From contig MWCR01000013.1 of NCBI GenBank assembly GCA_002070095.1, forward strand, positions 1 to 38,495: 38,495 nucleotides of DNA. Reading direction: 5' to 3'. Below, in pieces: positions 30,401 to 38,169 of this stretch (the stretch's first letter is position 1; the number at the start of each line of letters is the position of its first letter). The translations under genes were made by a program, and so were the position numbers. Under the pieces are notes generated by a model that had not been told where the DNA came from, searched no databases, and saw nothing but the letters and a program-made list of their open reading frames with translations. This DNA comes from Parcubacteria group bacterium ADurb.Bin192 (GTDB taxonomy: Bacteria; Patescibacteriota; Patescibacteriia; 2-12-FULL-60-25).

Positions 30401-31363
30401 CTAGATTATTTTGATACCTTGGGCGGTTTCCAGTATTTTGCCTTGAATTTTAAAGCCCGAAGCCAGTTTATGCCCGCCTCCGCCCACGGCTTGAGCGATT
30501 TTTGAGATGTCCGTTTTAACGGAACGGATTGATCCTTTGATATGATTGTCGTCCGTTTCAGTCAATATCATAATAATTTCGGTTTCTCCGCAGGTGCCGC
30601 CCAAAAAATTGGAGATGCCTTCCGTGGCTCCGGCATCCGCTCCGGCGTGCCGCAGGTCTTCCGCTTTAAGATAAGTCACGGCCATGTTTAAGCGCCGGTT
30701 GATTTTTAGACGCGACAAGGCCACGCCCCATAAGCGCAGGGTTTTAGCGTCTTTGTTTTTAAGCAGGCTTTGAGCGATTTCCGTGGTGCGCGCGCCGCCC
30801 GCGATCAGTTTGCCGGTCAGATTTAAGTTGGCTGCGTTGGCAGCCGCGTTGCTGAAATAAGAAGTGTCGGACAGTATGCCGGCCATGATTGAAGTGGCCA
30901 TGGCCGAGTCAATATCAAGGCGATTGTATTCAAAGAATGAGCCTATGATTTCCGAAGTCGAACCCGCTTCTTTATCCACCAGATTAAAATCAGCGAAATT
31001 GGTGTTGGTGGCATGATGGTCAATATTGATGGTCAGATAGCCCGGCGGCAGGTGCGCCATGAGTTCGCTGATGCCGCAATATTCCAAACTGCTGGAATCA
31101 AGTATGATTACGGCCTCGTATTCTTTGTTAAAAACTTCAGGTTGATTTTGTATCTCAAAATAATGATCCAGGTAAGCGTGCTGACGTCCGGGCAAGTCTT
31201 TGCAAAACAAGGTGACTTCTTTGCTTTGTTTGATGAGCCAATGAGCCAGGGCTGTACTCGCGCCCAAAGTATCAGCGTCCGGTTTTTGATGAGACGCGAT
31301 TAAAAAACGGTTTTTGCCGTTCAGCAGATGGCAGAGTCTTTGGTAAGCGCGTTGGTTATCCAT
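30401..31363 (-). CDS. DHH-family phosphoesterase, NrnA-like (nanoRNase / pAp phosphatase)
   Basis: 320 residues. It has the DHH motif series: FLIASHQKPDADTLGASTAL (about 18-37, first metal site), ILDSS (about 88-92), NIDHHATN (about 116-123, the DHH motif) and the C-terminal DHHA1 motif GGGGHKLASGFKI. NrnA proteins degrade 2-5-nt RNA and dephosphorylate pAp using manganese; CPR bacteria lack many other exonucleases. It lies 48 bp downstream of rbfA, as in the widespread rbfA-nrnA order, so they are likely co-transcribed. Confidence 0.9.
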   Translation of the reverse strand: MDNQRAYQRLCHLLNGKNRFLIASHQKPDADTLGASTALAHWLIKQSKEVTLFCKDLPGRQHAYLDHYFEIQNQPEVFNKEYEAVIILDSSSLEYCGISELMAHLPPGYLTINIDHHATNTNFADFNLVDKEAGSTSEIIGSFFEYNRLDIDSAMATSIMAGILSDTSYFSNAAANAANLNLTGKLIAGGARTTEIAQSLLKNKDAKTLRLWGVALSRLKINRRLNMAVTYLKAEDLRHAGADAGATEGISNFLGGTCGETEIIMILTETDDNHIKGSIRSVKTDISKIAQAVGGGGHKLASGFKIQGKILETAQGIKII

Positions 31364-31411
31364 AGCGGAGAATGGATCAGCTTAACCGTTGCCGCGCCGG
31401 GCGTCAAGGCT

Positions 31412-31777
31412 TTATAATTCGCCTTTTTCTTTGAGCTCATCCATGAATTCTTCCAGATCTTGGGCCTTTTGCTCGGTGTGGTCGAACTCCCAATGCAGGT
31501 TGGGCATTTTACGCAAACGCAAGGAGCCGGCCATGCTTTTAACAATGTCGTGTTTAAAGGTTTTTAAAGCATCCAAAACTTGTTCTTCGTAAGCCACGGG
31601 CATCACGCTTAAGGTTACTTTGGCATTGGCTTGATCGGAAGACAGGCGCGCATCGACCACGGTTACAAAAGAGCCCAGAGGGAACTCCACCTGACGCGCG
31701 AGTATTTGGGCCATGTCTTCTTTGAAATGCTGGTTTTTTTGAAATTCGGTCACCATATGCCGGTTAAGATAACTCAT
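31412..31777 (-). CDS. rbfA: Ribosome-binding factor A
   Basis: 121 residues. RbfA is a single KH-like domain that helps mature the 30S subunit near the 5' end of 16S rRNA. The family pattern is seen in VVDARLSSDQANAKVTLSVM (about 39-58) and SLRLRKMPNLHWEFDHTEQK (about 84-103, usual form LR..PeL.F..D). The length is typical. It is first in the minus-strand pair with the DHH gene and divergent from smc. Confidence 0.93.
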   Translation of the reverse strand: MSYLNRHMVTEFQKNQHFKEDMAQILARQVEFPLGSFVTVVDARLSSDQANAKVTLSVMPVAYEEQVLDALKTFKHDIVKSMAGSLRLRKMPNLHWEFDHTEQKAQDLEEFMDELKEKGEL

Positions 31778-31801
31778 GGCTTAAAACCTGTCGAATCCGT
31801 C

Positions 31802-31830
31802 TTGCTTTTCGGGCGCAGAAAGCCTATCCT
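31802..31830 (+). promoter_or_regulatory. smc promoter
   Basis: TTGCTT (31802-31807) and TATCCT (31825-31830) are 17 bp apart. Transcription near 31837 lies after the ATG at 31831, so translation should start at 31849. Confidence 0.6.
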
Positions 31831-31848
31831 ATGGTATTAGAGAAGATT

Positions 31849-34059
31849 ATGTATCTCAAAAGATTGGATTTGCAAGGTTTTAAAACATTTGCTCAAAAAA
31901 CAGTTCTCCAGTTCGAACTGGACGCGGAAAATCGCCGGGGTTTGACAGCCGTGGTCGGCCCCAATGGATCCGGTAAGTCAAACATCGCGGATGCCTTGCG
32001 CTGGGTGATGGGAGAGCAGAGTCTTAAATTGTTAAGAGCTAAAAAATCAGAAGATGTAATTTTTTCGGGTTCTGAAAAAAAATCCCGCGCCGGTTTTTCC
32101 GAAGTCAGCATCACCCTGGTAAACGACGACCGGCAAGATTTGGATTTTTCGGAAATAGTCATTACGCGCAGGTTGTACCGGGACGGTCAGTCCGAATACG
32201 AAGTCAATAAACAATCAGCCCGCTTATCCGACGTGGTTATGCTGTTGGCGCAATGCGGTATCGGGCAGAGAACTTACAGTGTTATCGGCCAGGGCATGGT
32301 GGACGATGTTTTGTCGGCTTCGCCGGCCGAGCGCAAAGATTTTTTTGATGAGGCCGCCGGTTTGAGGCCCTTTCAATTGAAGCGTCATGCCAGTGTTAAT
32401 AAATTGGAGGCCGCGCGCGATAATTTAAGACAGTCGGAAACTTTACTGCGTGAAATCGGTCCGCGTTTGGTTTCTTTGGAAAGACAGGTTAAAAGGCTGC
32501 AGCAAAGAGAGACTTTGGAAGAAGATCTTAAAGCTTTGGAGATCCAGTATTACGGAGGCATGTGGAGTTCTTTACGCAAGTCTTTAAGTTTGTCGCAAAC
32601 CGCTTACGACAAGGCTTTGGCCCGCGCCACCCAAGCGGCCGGAGAAGCGGACAAGCTGGAATCGGAATTGAGAAACATGGAGAAGGCTATTCCTCCCAGC
32701 CAGGGTTTTAAGGAATTGCGTGAATCTTTGAATAAATTATCCGAAGAAAAAGTCAGGTTGCGCGAACAGCAAATGCGTTTGGAATCCACGCGTGAAATCG
32801 CCAAGGTGCGGGCCGAAAAACCTTGGGCGCCTTTGCCTCTATCCAAAATAATCGGAGAAATAGAATCTTTGCATAAAAAACAATTGGACTTGTTAGAAAT
32901 GCTGGAAAAACCCAAGTCCGATGCCATTAAGATAATGCAGTTGGCCAGAGAGGTGCATAACCAGGCCGCTGATTTGCTGGGCAAATTACAGCGCCCGGCG
33001 CCCGAGCCCGAAAAGCAGAATAGCGAAGATCCTAAACTGGAAGCTGAAACCGCCAAAATATTGGGCGCCATATCAGAAGTGGAACATAAGATTCAGGCGG
33101 CGCAAATTGAATTGGATCAGTGGAATAAAAAAGAAGACCAGAAGCGGTCGCATATTTTTGATGTACAGCGTGAGCTGTCGCGCCGCCGGCAAGAAGCTCA
33201 AATGGCCGAAAGGCAGATGAGTGAAGCCTCCGTGGAATTGGCGCGCGTGGAAACCAGGCGTGAGGCGTTTTTGCAGGAACTGCGTGCTCAAAGGCCGGAG
33301 CAAGAAACTAACTTGGATTCTTTGGCTGATAAACATCAGTCCGGTGAAGCGCCCGAAGCGTTATTGCCCCGCATTACCAAGCTGCGCGCTCAATTGGAAT
33401 GGATTGGCGGCATAGACCCGGAAACGCTTAAAGAATACGATCAGACCAAACAGCGTTTTGATGAATTGAACGAACAGACTACGGATTTGACGCAGGCCAT
33501 AATATCACTGGAAACCATTATCAAGGAGTTGGATCAGACTATCAACGAGCGGAGCGCGGTTTCTTTTAGAAATCTCAACCAGCAGTTCGGGCTTTATTTC
33601 AAGCGTTTGTTTGGAGGCGGTTCAGCCGAATTGGTAGAAGTTTTTCCGGAGCCCGAAATCAATGAGCAGGGTGAGGTGGTGGAAAGTCAGGATAAAAATA
33701 ACGCGCGTGTGGGCATAGATATTTTAGCCACTCCGCCGGGTAAAAGATTAAAAGCCATCGCCTTGTTATCAGGCGGCGAAAGAGCGCTGGTATCCATTGC
33801 CTTGATTTGTGCCATCATGGCCACCAATCCGTCGCCCTTTGTGGTACTGGACGAAGTGGACGCGGCTTTGGACGAATCCAATTCCAATAAATTCGCAGAA
33901 ATTTTGAATACCTTGGCCGACAGGACGCAGTTTGTGGTGGTTTCGCATAACAGGGCCACCATGTCGCGGGCTCATATATTGTATGGAGTCACCATGGGAG
34001 TGGATGGCGTATCACAGCTTTTATCTGTTAAATTGCATGATATTTTGCCGGCCAAATGA
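31849..34059 (+). CDS. smc: Short SMC-type ATPase lacking the hinge
   Basis: 736 residues from MYLKRLDLQGFKTFAQKTVL, the canonical SMC N-terminus. Both half ATPase heads are complete: Walker A GPNGSGKSN (37-45), then the SMC N-terminal signature (IGQGMVDDVLSASPAERKDFFDEAAGL, about 151-177), the ABC signature LLSGGERALVSIAL (about 637-650) and Walker B FVVLDEVDAALDESN (about 664-678). Ordinary SMCs are about 1150-1200 residues because a globular hinge joins long coiled coils. Here two short coiled-coil arms (about 150-375 and 395-590) meet at a Pro/Glu-rich linker, RPAPEPEKQNSEDP, with no hinge fold and no CxxC zinc hook. It may work in chromosome organisation but would have to dimerise by the heads or other means. 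Confidence 0.9.
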   Translation: MYLKRLDLQGFKTFAQKTVLQFELDAENRRGLTAVVGPNGSGKSNIADALRWVMGEQSLKLLRAKKSEDVIFSGSEKKSRAGFSEVSITLVNDDRQDLDFSEIVITRRLYRDGQSEYEVNKQSARLSDVVMLLAQCGIGQRTYSVIGQGMVDDVLSASPAERKDFFDEAAGLRPFQLKRHASVNKLEAARDNLRQSETLLREIGPRLVSLERQVKRLQQRETLEEDLKALEIQYYGGMWSSLRKSLSLSQTAYDKALARATQAAGEADKLESELRNMEKAIPPSQGFKELRESLNKLSEEKVRLREQQMRLESTREIAKVRAEKPWAPLPLSKIIGEIESLHKKQLDLLEMLEKPKSDAIKIMQLAREVHNQAADLLGKLQRPAPEPEKQNSEDPKLEAETAKILGAISEVEHKIQAAQIELDQWNKKEDQKRSHIFDVQRELSRRRQEAQMAERQMSEASVELARVETRREAFLQELRAQRPEQETNLDSLADKHQSGEAPEALLPRITKLRAQLEWIGGIDPETLKEYDQTKQRFDELNEQTTDLTQAIISLETIIKELDQTINERSAVSFRNLNQQFGLYFKRLFGGGSAELVEVFPEPEINEQGEVVESQDKNNARVGIDILATPPGKRLKAIALLSGGERALVSIALICAIMATNPSPFVVLDEVDAALDESNSNKFAEILNTLADRTQFVVVSHNRATMSRAHILYGVTMGVDGVSQLLSVKLHDILPAK

Positions 34060-34066
34060 TAATTTT

Positions 34067-34084
34067 TTGGCTAATTTAAGCCAA
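34067..34084. promoter_or_regulatory. TTGGCTAA palindrome upstream of ncRNA E
   Basis: TTGGCTAATTTAAGCCAA has TTGGCT/AGCCAA arms, nearly identical to 15952-15969. It lies 11 bp upstream of the -35 box at 34096. Confidence 0.5.
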
Positions 34085-34095
34085 TATATAGCTAC

Positions 34096-34124
34096 TTGAC
34101 GGGTGGATAACAGCGTGCCATACT
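34096..34124 (+). promoter_or_regulatory. Promoter of ncRNA E
   Basis: TTGACG (34096-34101) and CATACT (34119-34124) are 17 bp apart, in the gap after smc. Confidence 0.6.
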
Positions 34125-34130
34125 CAAAAA

Positions 34131-34441
34131 GAGTTCTTTAAGCGTCTTATTGAATCAAGAGACGCCATTTGTAATCTCCCTAAATAATCAAACGTTAAAA
34201 CCAAGTCGGCAGCCTTGACATAAATCAAAGATTGTGTTATAAACATACATTCTTTCAAAGAGGTCTTGAGAAAGATCAACAGAGGCTTTAAGCAATCTGC
34301 ATCCACGACAAGCATGGAATCTTTTCATAGGTCCAAGCTGGTCTTCGGACTCGCTTCTTCCTAAAAAAAGGTTTCTTGGGTGCGGATTGCTTGAGGTCTT
34401 TGTCAAAAAAAAGCCCCTGTATCATTGATGCGGGGGTTTTT
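34131..34441 (+). ncRNA. Candidate structured ncRNA E (~310 nt)
   Basis: This gene-sized unit is bounded by the promoter at 34096-34124 and a strong terminator (GCCCC..TGTAT / ATGCG..GGGG, 34413-34436, then TTTTT). It contains GCGTCT/AGACGC (34142-34147 with 34160-34165), a 15-bp helix pairing 34290-34304 with 34378-34392 (AAGCAATCTGCATCC side, two GU pairs), and GTCC/GGAC within it. No tmRNA, RNase P, 6S or SRP landmark was recognised. Its operator-like palindrome is shared with the ncRNA B/rpoB region. On the other strand a 72-codon frame with two CxGCRL words exists but has a TTG start and no ribosome site. Confidence 0.5.
34412..34441. terminator. Terminator of ncRNA E
   Basis: GCCCCTGTAT (34413-34422) pairs with ATGCGGGG (34428-34435) over 9 bp including GU pairs, with TTTTTGTTT on the plus strand and eight A's before it. 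Confidence 0.8.
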
Positions 34442-35002
34442 GTTTACGCATTCAACGTCGCTCGTCGTACGGCATAAAACATGTAGCATGTAGCATGTAG
34501 CAAACAATCCAACGTCCCAGTGCACCCCCTCCGTCATCCTGAATTCAGTTCAGGATCTCGTAACTAAACCATTAAAGCGACATCCGTGTCATTGCGAGGA
34601 ATGAGTTAGACGAGTGACGTGGCACGGCTTTCGCGAACGCCGTACCGTGGCAATCTGTTTAGAACACTGGCTCGATCAGTGAGATTGCCACGTCGTCGAA
34701 CTCCTCGCAATGACATGACTGTTGCTTTGTCATTCCAGTCGCTTGTTCCGATCGAGATACAGGAAAGGCAGGAATACACAGAGCTGCGCGTGTGGCATGG
34801 GCCTTACCCTCTCCTCAATATGAGGAGGGGCATTGCTCTGACGTAGGACGTGGGGTAGTCGTTCGCGAACGACACCCCGTGGGACGAGCGACGCTGGACG
34901 TTTAGGTGTGGTGAGAGGACGTGATGGACGTTAGGGACGTGCGACGTAGGACGTTGTCTCGTCTTTACACATTGTTTTTTTAACCTTAATCTATTAACCA
35001 TT
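34442..35002. repeat. Gene-free repeat cluster
   Basis: An ATGTAGC triple block at 34476-34502, an ATCCTGAATTCAGTTCAGGAT palindrome near 34536-34557, a TCATTGCGAGGAATGAG...GTGGCAATCTG unit with an inserted GGCACGGCTTTCGCGAACGCCGTACC palindrome (34588-34660), an inverted GATTGCCACGTCGTCGAACTCCTCGCAATGACA unit (34682-34714), then GGACGT arrays around a GTCGTTCGCGAACGAC palindrome (34841-34960). Nothing gene-like is seen; the short frames here are repeat-written. Confidence 0.75.
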
Positions 35003-35212
35003 ATGCTGCCTGCCAAAATCGTTAATATCGAACAAGAGCGCGCCGAAGTGCAACTGCCGGATGGTCAAAAATTAAGATTGCCTTTAACCGCCTTTGAGGG
35101 TCAGATCCGGGTTGGATCCGAGATTGTCATGCTCTTGGCTGTTCCCGGTTCAGAGGATATTGCCAGACAAAAATTGGCCAAAGATATTTTAAATGAGATA
35201 ATCAGCGAGTGA
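35003..35212 (+). CDS. Small protein of unknown function before the VanW gene
   Basis: 69 residues, MLPAKIVNIEQERAEVQLPD and on: alternating hydrophobic residues predicting a small beta barrel (about 1-50), then a helix (DIARQKLAKDILNEIISE). It is cytosolic by composition. No family name is assigned, though small OB-like proteins of this pattern (DUF3006-like) exist. It lies 6 bp before the VanW-family gene, so the two are co-translated. Confidence 0.75.
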   Translation: MLPAKIVNIEQERAEVQLPDGQKLRLPLTAFEGQIRVGSEIVMLLAVPGSEDIARQKLAKDILNEIISE

Positions 35213-35218
35213 TTCAAT

Positions 35219-37072
35219 ATGACTGATAAAAAAACCGATAAGAAAATAAGTCCCGCCTGGATGCCGATTGCCAAGTCCATTGCCATTTGGACGGGTATCA
35301 CCTTGGGAGTTTTAATCCTTTTGGCCGGCCTGTTGGCGGGCAGTGCTTATGGTTACACGCGCATTTATTCCGGTAAGATTTATCCGGGTATTAAAGTTGC
35401 GGGTGTGCGTTTGGATGGCTTGACCAAAGAAGAGGCTAATCTGCAGTTGGATAAGGCGGTTGATCAGGCTTTGGAAAAAGGTTTGATGTTTAGTTTGGAT
35501 GGGGATCAAGCCATTATTCAAGTAGCCTCGCACAGCGATGTGCCGGATTTGATTCGTTACGATATTAACCGGGCCGTTGAGCAGGCCTATCAAGTGGGCC
35601 GTGTTAATCAGATTCCCAAAATCATCATCGAGTTATTGTCAGCCAGAATCAGGTCCAAAAATGTGCCGGTTGAGATTGTGATTGATAACGCGCGTTTGGA
35701 AGAATCGCTTAAGTTGCAATACGCGTCCAAACTGCCGGAGCCTGTGAATGCCACTTTCTCCATCCAAACAACTTTCGGGCAGGAGCCAACGGTTAAAGTC
35801 ATCCCCGAACAGCAGGGTAAAGTTTTGGATTTGGATGGAGTGTTTGAAAAAATAAGACAGCAAGCCGAGGCTTTGGCTTTTCAAAATATTAACCTGCGCT
35901 TGAAAACCGTGGAGGCTGATAAGCTGGCCAAGGATTTACAGCCCTTGATAGATCAGGTTCAAGAAATTTTAAGTCGTCCTGCTTTGAGTTTTATTTACGA
36001 CGACAAAACATATGCGGTTCCGACTTCGACTTTGGCCGAGTGGCTGGTATCTGACCCTGAAGGCAATAACGTGACCATAGACCATGTTCAATTCGCTTCC
36101 AGTATCAGGGCTTTGGCCGGGGAGGTGGAAATTGAGAGCAAGAACGGCGTCTTGGAAGTTAAAGATGGGGAGATCGTGTCATTTACGGCTTCAACGGTAG
36201 GCCGAAAAATTAATACTGAAAAAACTCTGGAAGAGGTTTTGAGTCATTGGCCCGCCTCTTCGACTTTTCCTTTGGTAGTGGAGGAGAGCCGCGGGGCCAT
36301 CACGGGCGATGACCTGGAGCAGTTTGGCATCAAAGAGATAATCGGCGTGGGCAAGTCTAATTTTGCAGGTTCTCCCACCAACAGAGTTTTGAATATCAAA
36401 AAGGCGACTTATGAAAGAGTGAACGGCACCTTGGTTGCTCCGGGCGAGGAATTCTCGATGCTGAAAAATTTGGGTCCTATCGACGGTAAAAACGGCTGGC
36501 TGCCTGAATTGGTCATTAAAGGCAATAAGACCACTCCCGAATACGGCGGTGGACTGTGTCAGATCGGCACGACCATGTTCAGAGGGGCGGTTGATTCGGG
36601 TTTGCAAGTCACGGAACGCCGCAATCATTCTTATCGAGTCAGCTATTATGAACCGGCCGGCACGGACGCCACGATTTATGAGCCGTCGCCCGATTTTAAA
36701 TTTAAGAATGATACGGGCAAGCATATATTGATTAATGCCTACATTCAAGGAACGGAAGTGGTTTTTGAAATATGGGGAACCAAAGATGGCCGGAAGGTGA
36801 CGCAAACCAAGCCCAGGATTTATAACATTGTAGCCGCTCCTCCCACCAAGCTGATAGAAACCGAGGATTTGGCCCCGGGCAAGAAAAAATGCACCGAATC
36901 AGCCCATGCCGGCGCGGATGCTGAATTTTCCACCACCATTGAATACGCGGACGGCCGTACCAGGGAAGAGACTTTTACCAGTCATTATCGGCCTTGGGGA
37001 GCGGTTTGTTTGATTGGTGTAGAGAAGTTGAGTGAGAGCACGGATGAAAAAACGGATACGGCGGGTGAATAA
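35219..37072 (+). CDS. VanW-family cell-wall protein with peptidoglycan-binding-like repeats
   Basis: 617 residues. A cytoplasmic Lys-rich start and one membrane segment (about 19-45) anchor an external protein. Residues about 55-330 carry YoaR/PG_binding_4-type repeats (IYPGIKVAGVRLDGLTKEEANLQLDKAVDQ at the start). The VanW domain follows (about 384-520: TYERVNGTLVAPGEEFSM, EYGGGLCQIGTTMFRGAVDSGL, ERRNHSYRVSYYEPAGTDAT). A Cys-containing, charged C-terminal tail ends it. VanW was named from vancomycin-resistance clusters, but its biochemical role is unknown. Proteins of this layout are widespread in CPR and Gram-positive genomes and are probably wall-linked. Confidence 0.9.
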   Translation: MTDKKTDKKISPAWMPIAKSIAIWTGITLGVLILLAGLLAGSAYGYTRIYSGKIYPGIKVAGVRLDGLTKEEANLQLDKAVDQALEKGLMFSLDGDQAIIQVASHSDVPDLIRYDINRAVEQAYQVGRVNQIPKIIIELLSARIRSKNVPVEIVIDNARLEESLKLQYASKLPEPVNATFSIQTTFGQEPTVKVIPEQQGKVLDLDGVFEKIRQQAEALAFQNINLRLKTVEADKLAKDLQPLIDQVQEILSRPALSFIYDDKTYAVPTSTLAEWLVSDPEGNNVTIDHVQFASSIRALAGEVEIESKNGVLEVKDGEIVSFTASTVGRKINTEKTLEEVLSHWPASSTFPLVVEESRGAITGDDLEQFGIKEIIGVGKSNFAGSPTNRVLNIKKATYERVNGTLVAPGEEFSMLKNLGPIDGKNGWLPELVIKGNKTTPEYGGGLCQIGTTMFRGAVDSGLQVTERRNHSYRVSYYEPAGTDATIYEPSPDFKFKNDTGKHILINAYIQGTEVVFEIWGTKDGRKVTQTKPRIYNIVAAPPTKLIETEDLAPGKKKCTESAHAGADAEFSTTIEYADGRTREETFTSHYRPWGAVCLIGVEKLSESTDEKTDTAGE

Positions 37073-37600
37073 CAGTTGAGCCTTCCGTCATCCTCGCGTT
37101 TTATCCGTCATGCTGAATTCAGTTCAGCATCTCGCTTCTCATTAACGGAAAACAACAGTTTTTAGGTGTAGGGATCCTGAAACCCCACTATGTCTTACAA
37201 CTTCGAGGGGCGCGGCAAGTTCAGGATGACGTCCCACTTTATGTCATCCTCGCGTCTTGTCCCACGAAGCCATAGCGAAGTGGGAAGGCGGGGATCCAGT
37301 TTTTAAGCTACTGGATTCCCGATTTAATTATTTAGTTCTTATGGTCTAATAGCCACTTAGCCGGGAATGACAATGTTGGTTTTGACGTAGGATGTTTTAA
37401 TGATTTAGTGTTGAGATCCTGAAACAAGTTCAGGATGACGGAGGGTTCAGGGCAATGGAAGGTTCATGACGTAGAACGCAGGACGAGCGACGTAGAACGT
37501 TAAGGATGCCGTTTAAGGTAGATTCCCGATTTAATTATTTAGCCCTTTAAGTCAATCCGCTACTTAGCCGGGAATGACAGTGGGGGGCAGACGTAGGACG
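37073..37600. repeat. Gene-free repeat cluster
   Basis: ATGCTGAATTCAGTTCAGCAT near 37110-37130; a split ATCCTGAA...TTCAGGAT unit (37172-37229) with other repeat sequence inside; GTCATCCTCGCGTCTTGTCC near 37243; two copies of a ~60-bp unit with ATTCCCG/CGGGAAT ends (37313-37373 and 37520-37580); ATCCTGAAACAAGTTCAGGAT near 37414-37434; and GGACGT-type arrays near 37466-37505 and 37590-37625. No gene is seen. Confidence 0.75.
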
Positions 37601-37626
37601 ACTGGGACGTGCGACGTGCGACGTGT

Positions 37627-37632
37627 TATACT
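37627..37632 (+). promoter_or_regulatory. -10 box of hsp20, near-leaderless
   Basis: TATACT ends 9 bp before the ATG at 37642, so the mRNA would begin 2-4 nt before or at the start codon. The -35 region is in a GGACGT repeat and has no good hexamer. Confidence 0.45.
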
Positions 37633-37641
37633 GTGTTCAGT

Positions 37642-38010
37642 ATGCATTTATCAAATTCAAGCGAGTGGATGTCCGCGTCCGAAGATGAAGGACAGTTGTC
37701 TGTGGATGTGTATCGGGATCAGGACATGCTGGTGATCCGTTCTTTGGTGGCCGGAGTGGCGCCTGATGACCTGGATGTGTCCATCAGCAGTGATTTGCTG
37801 ACTATCCGCGGAACCAGAGAATATGACAAAAAAATGTCAGCCGAGAGTGTTTTTTATCAGGAATGCTATTGGGGTTCATTCAGCCGGTCCATAGTTTTGC
37901 CTTTCCATGTGGCGGCCGACGCGGCCGAAGCCAAAATTAAGAACGGTTTGTTGGAAATCAGAATCCCCATCAAACAAGACGGCCGTCAGGTTAAGGTGAA
38001 ATGGGCATAA
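37642..38010 (+). CDS. Hsp20 / alpha-crystallin family small heat-shock protein
   Basis: 122 residues from ATG at 37642. The alpha-crystallin domain spans almost the whole protein: LSVDVYRDQDMLVIRSLVAGVAPDDLDVSISSDLLTIRGTRE, then YQECYWGSFSRSIVLPFHV and KIKNGLLEIRIPI (the family's A-x-x-x-n-GvL-x-v/I-x-x-P motif). Such proteins hold unfolding proteins as oligomers without ATP. The N-terminal arm is short, and the C-terminal IxI anchor may be IRIPI followed by VKVKWA. A terminator lies at 38116. Confidence 0.93.
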   Translation: MHLSNSSEWMSASEDEGQLSVDVYRDQDMLVIRSLVAGVAPDDLDVSISSDLLTIRGTREYDKKMSAESVFYQECYWGSFSRSIVLPFHVAADAAEAKIKNGLLEIRIPIKQDGRQVKVKWA

Positions 38011-38021
38011 AATCAATTAAA

Positions 38022-38095
38022 AATTAAAAATTACGAATTACGAATCATCAGGATTGATACCAGTAATTTTTAATTCGTAATTCGTAATTCGTGAT
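38022..38095. repeat. AATTACGAATT repeat hairpin
   Basis: AAAATTACGAATTACGAAT and its inverted TAATTCGTAATTCGTAATTC copy pair across CATCAGGATTGATACCAG. It is the same family as 30297-30360. Confidence 0.75.
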
Positions 38096-38115
38096 TGGTA
38101 TTTTGTCCCCAGTTA

Positions 38116-38139
38116 GGCTTAAAAAGCCGTTTTTTTTTA
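38116..38139 (+). terminator. Terminator after hsp20
   Basis: GGCTT (38116-38120), 3-nt loop, AAGCC (38124-38128), then GTTTTTTTTT. Confidence 0.75.
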
Positions 38140-38169
38140 TAAACACCCGTGTTATCATATGTGAGCCGT

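Noticed and set aside
34124-34168. 14-codon minus-strand frame with an AGGGAG ribosome-like site
   Set aside because: It is too short to judge and overlaps a hairpin of ncRNA candidate E.
34188-34406. 72-codon minus-strand frame with two CxGCRL words (zinc-ribbon-like)
   Set aside because: TTG start, no ribosome site and no promoter; it starts right beside a terminator and overlaps ncRNA candidate E. The two Cys words use different codons, which keeps some doubt.
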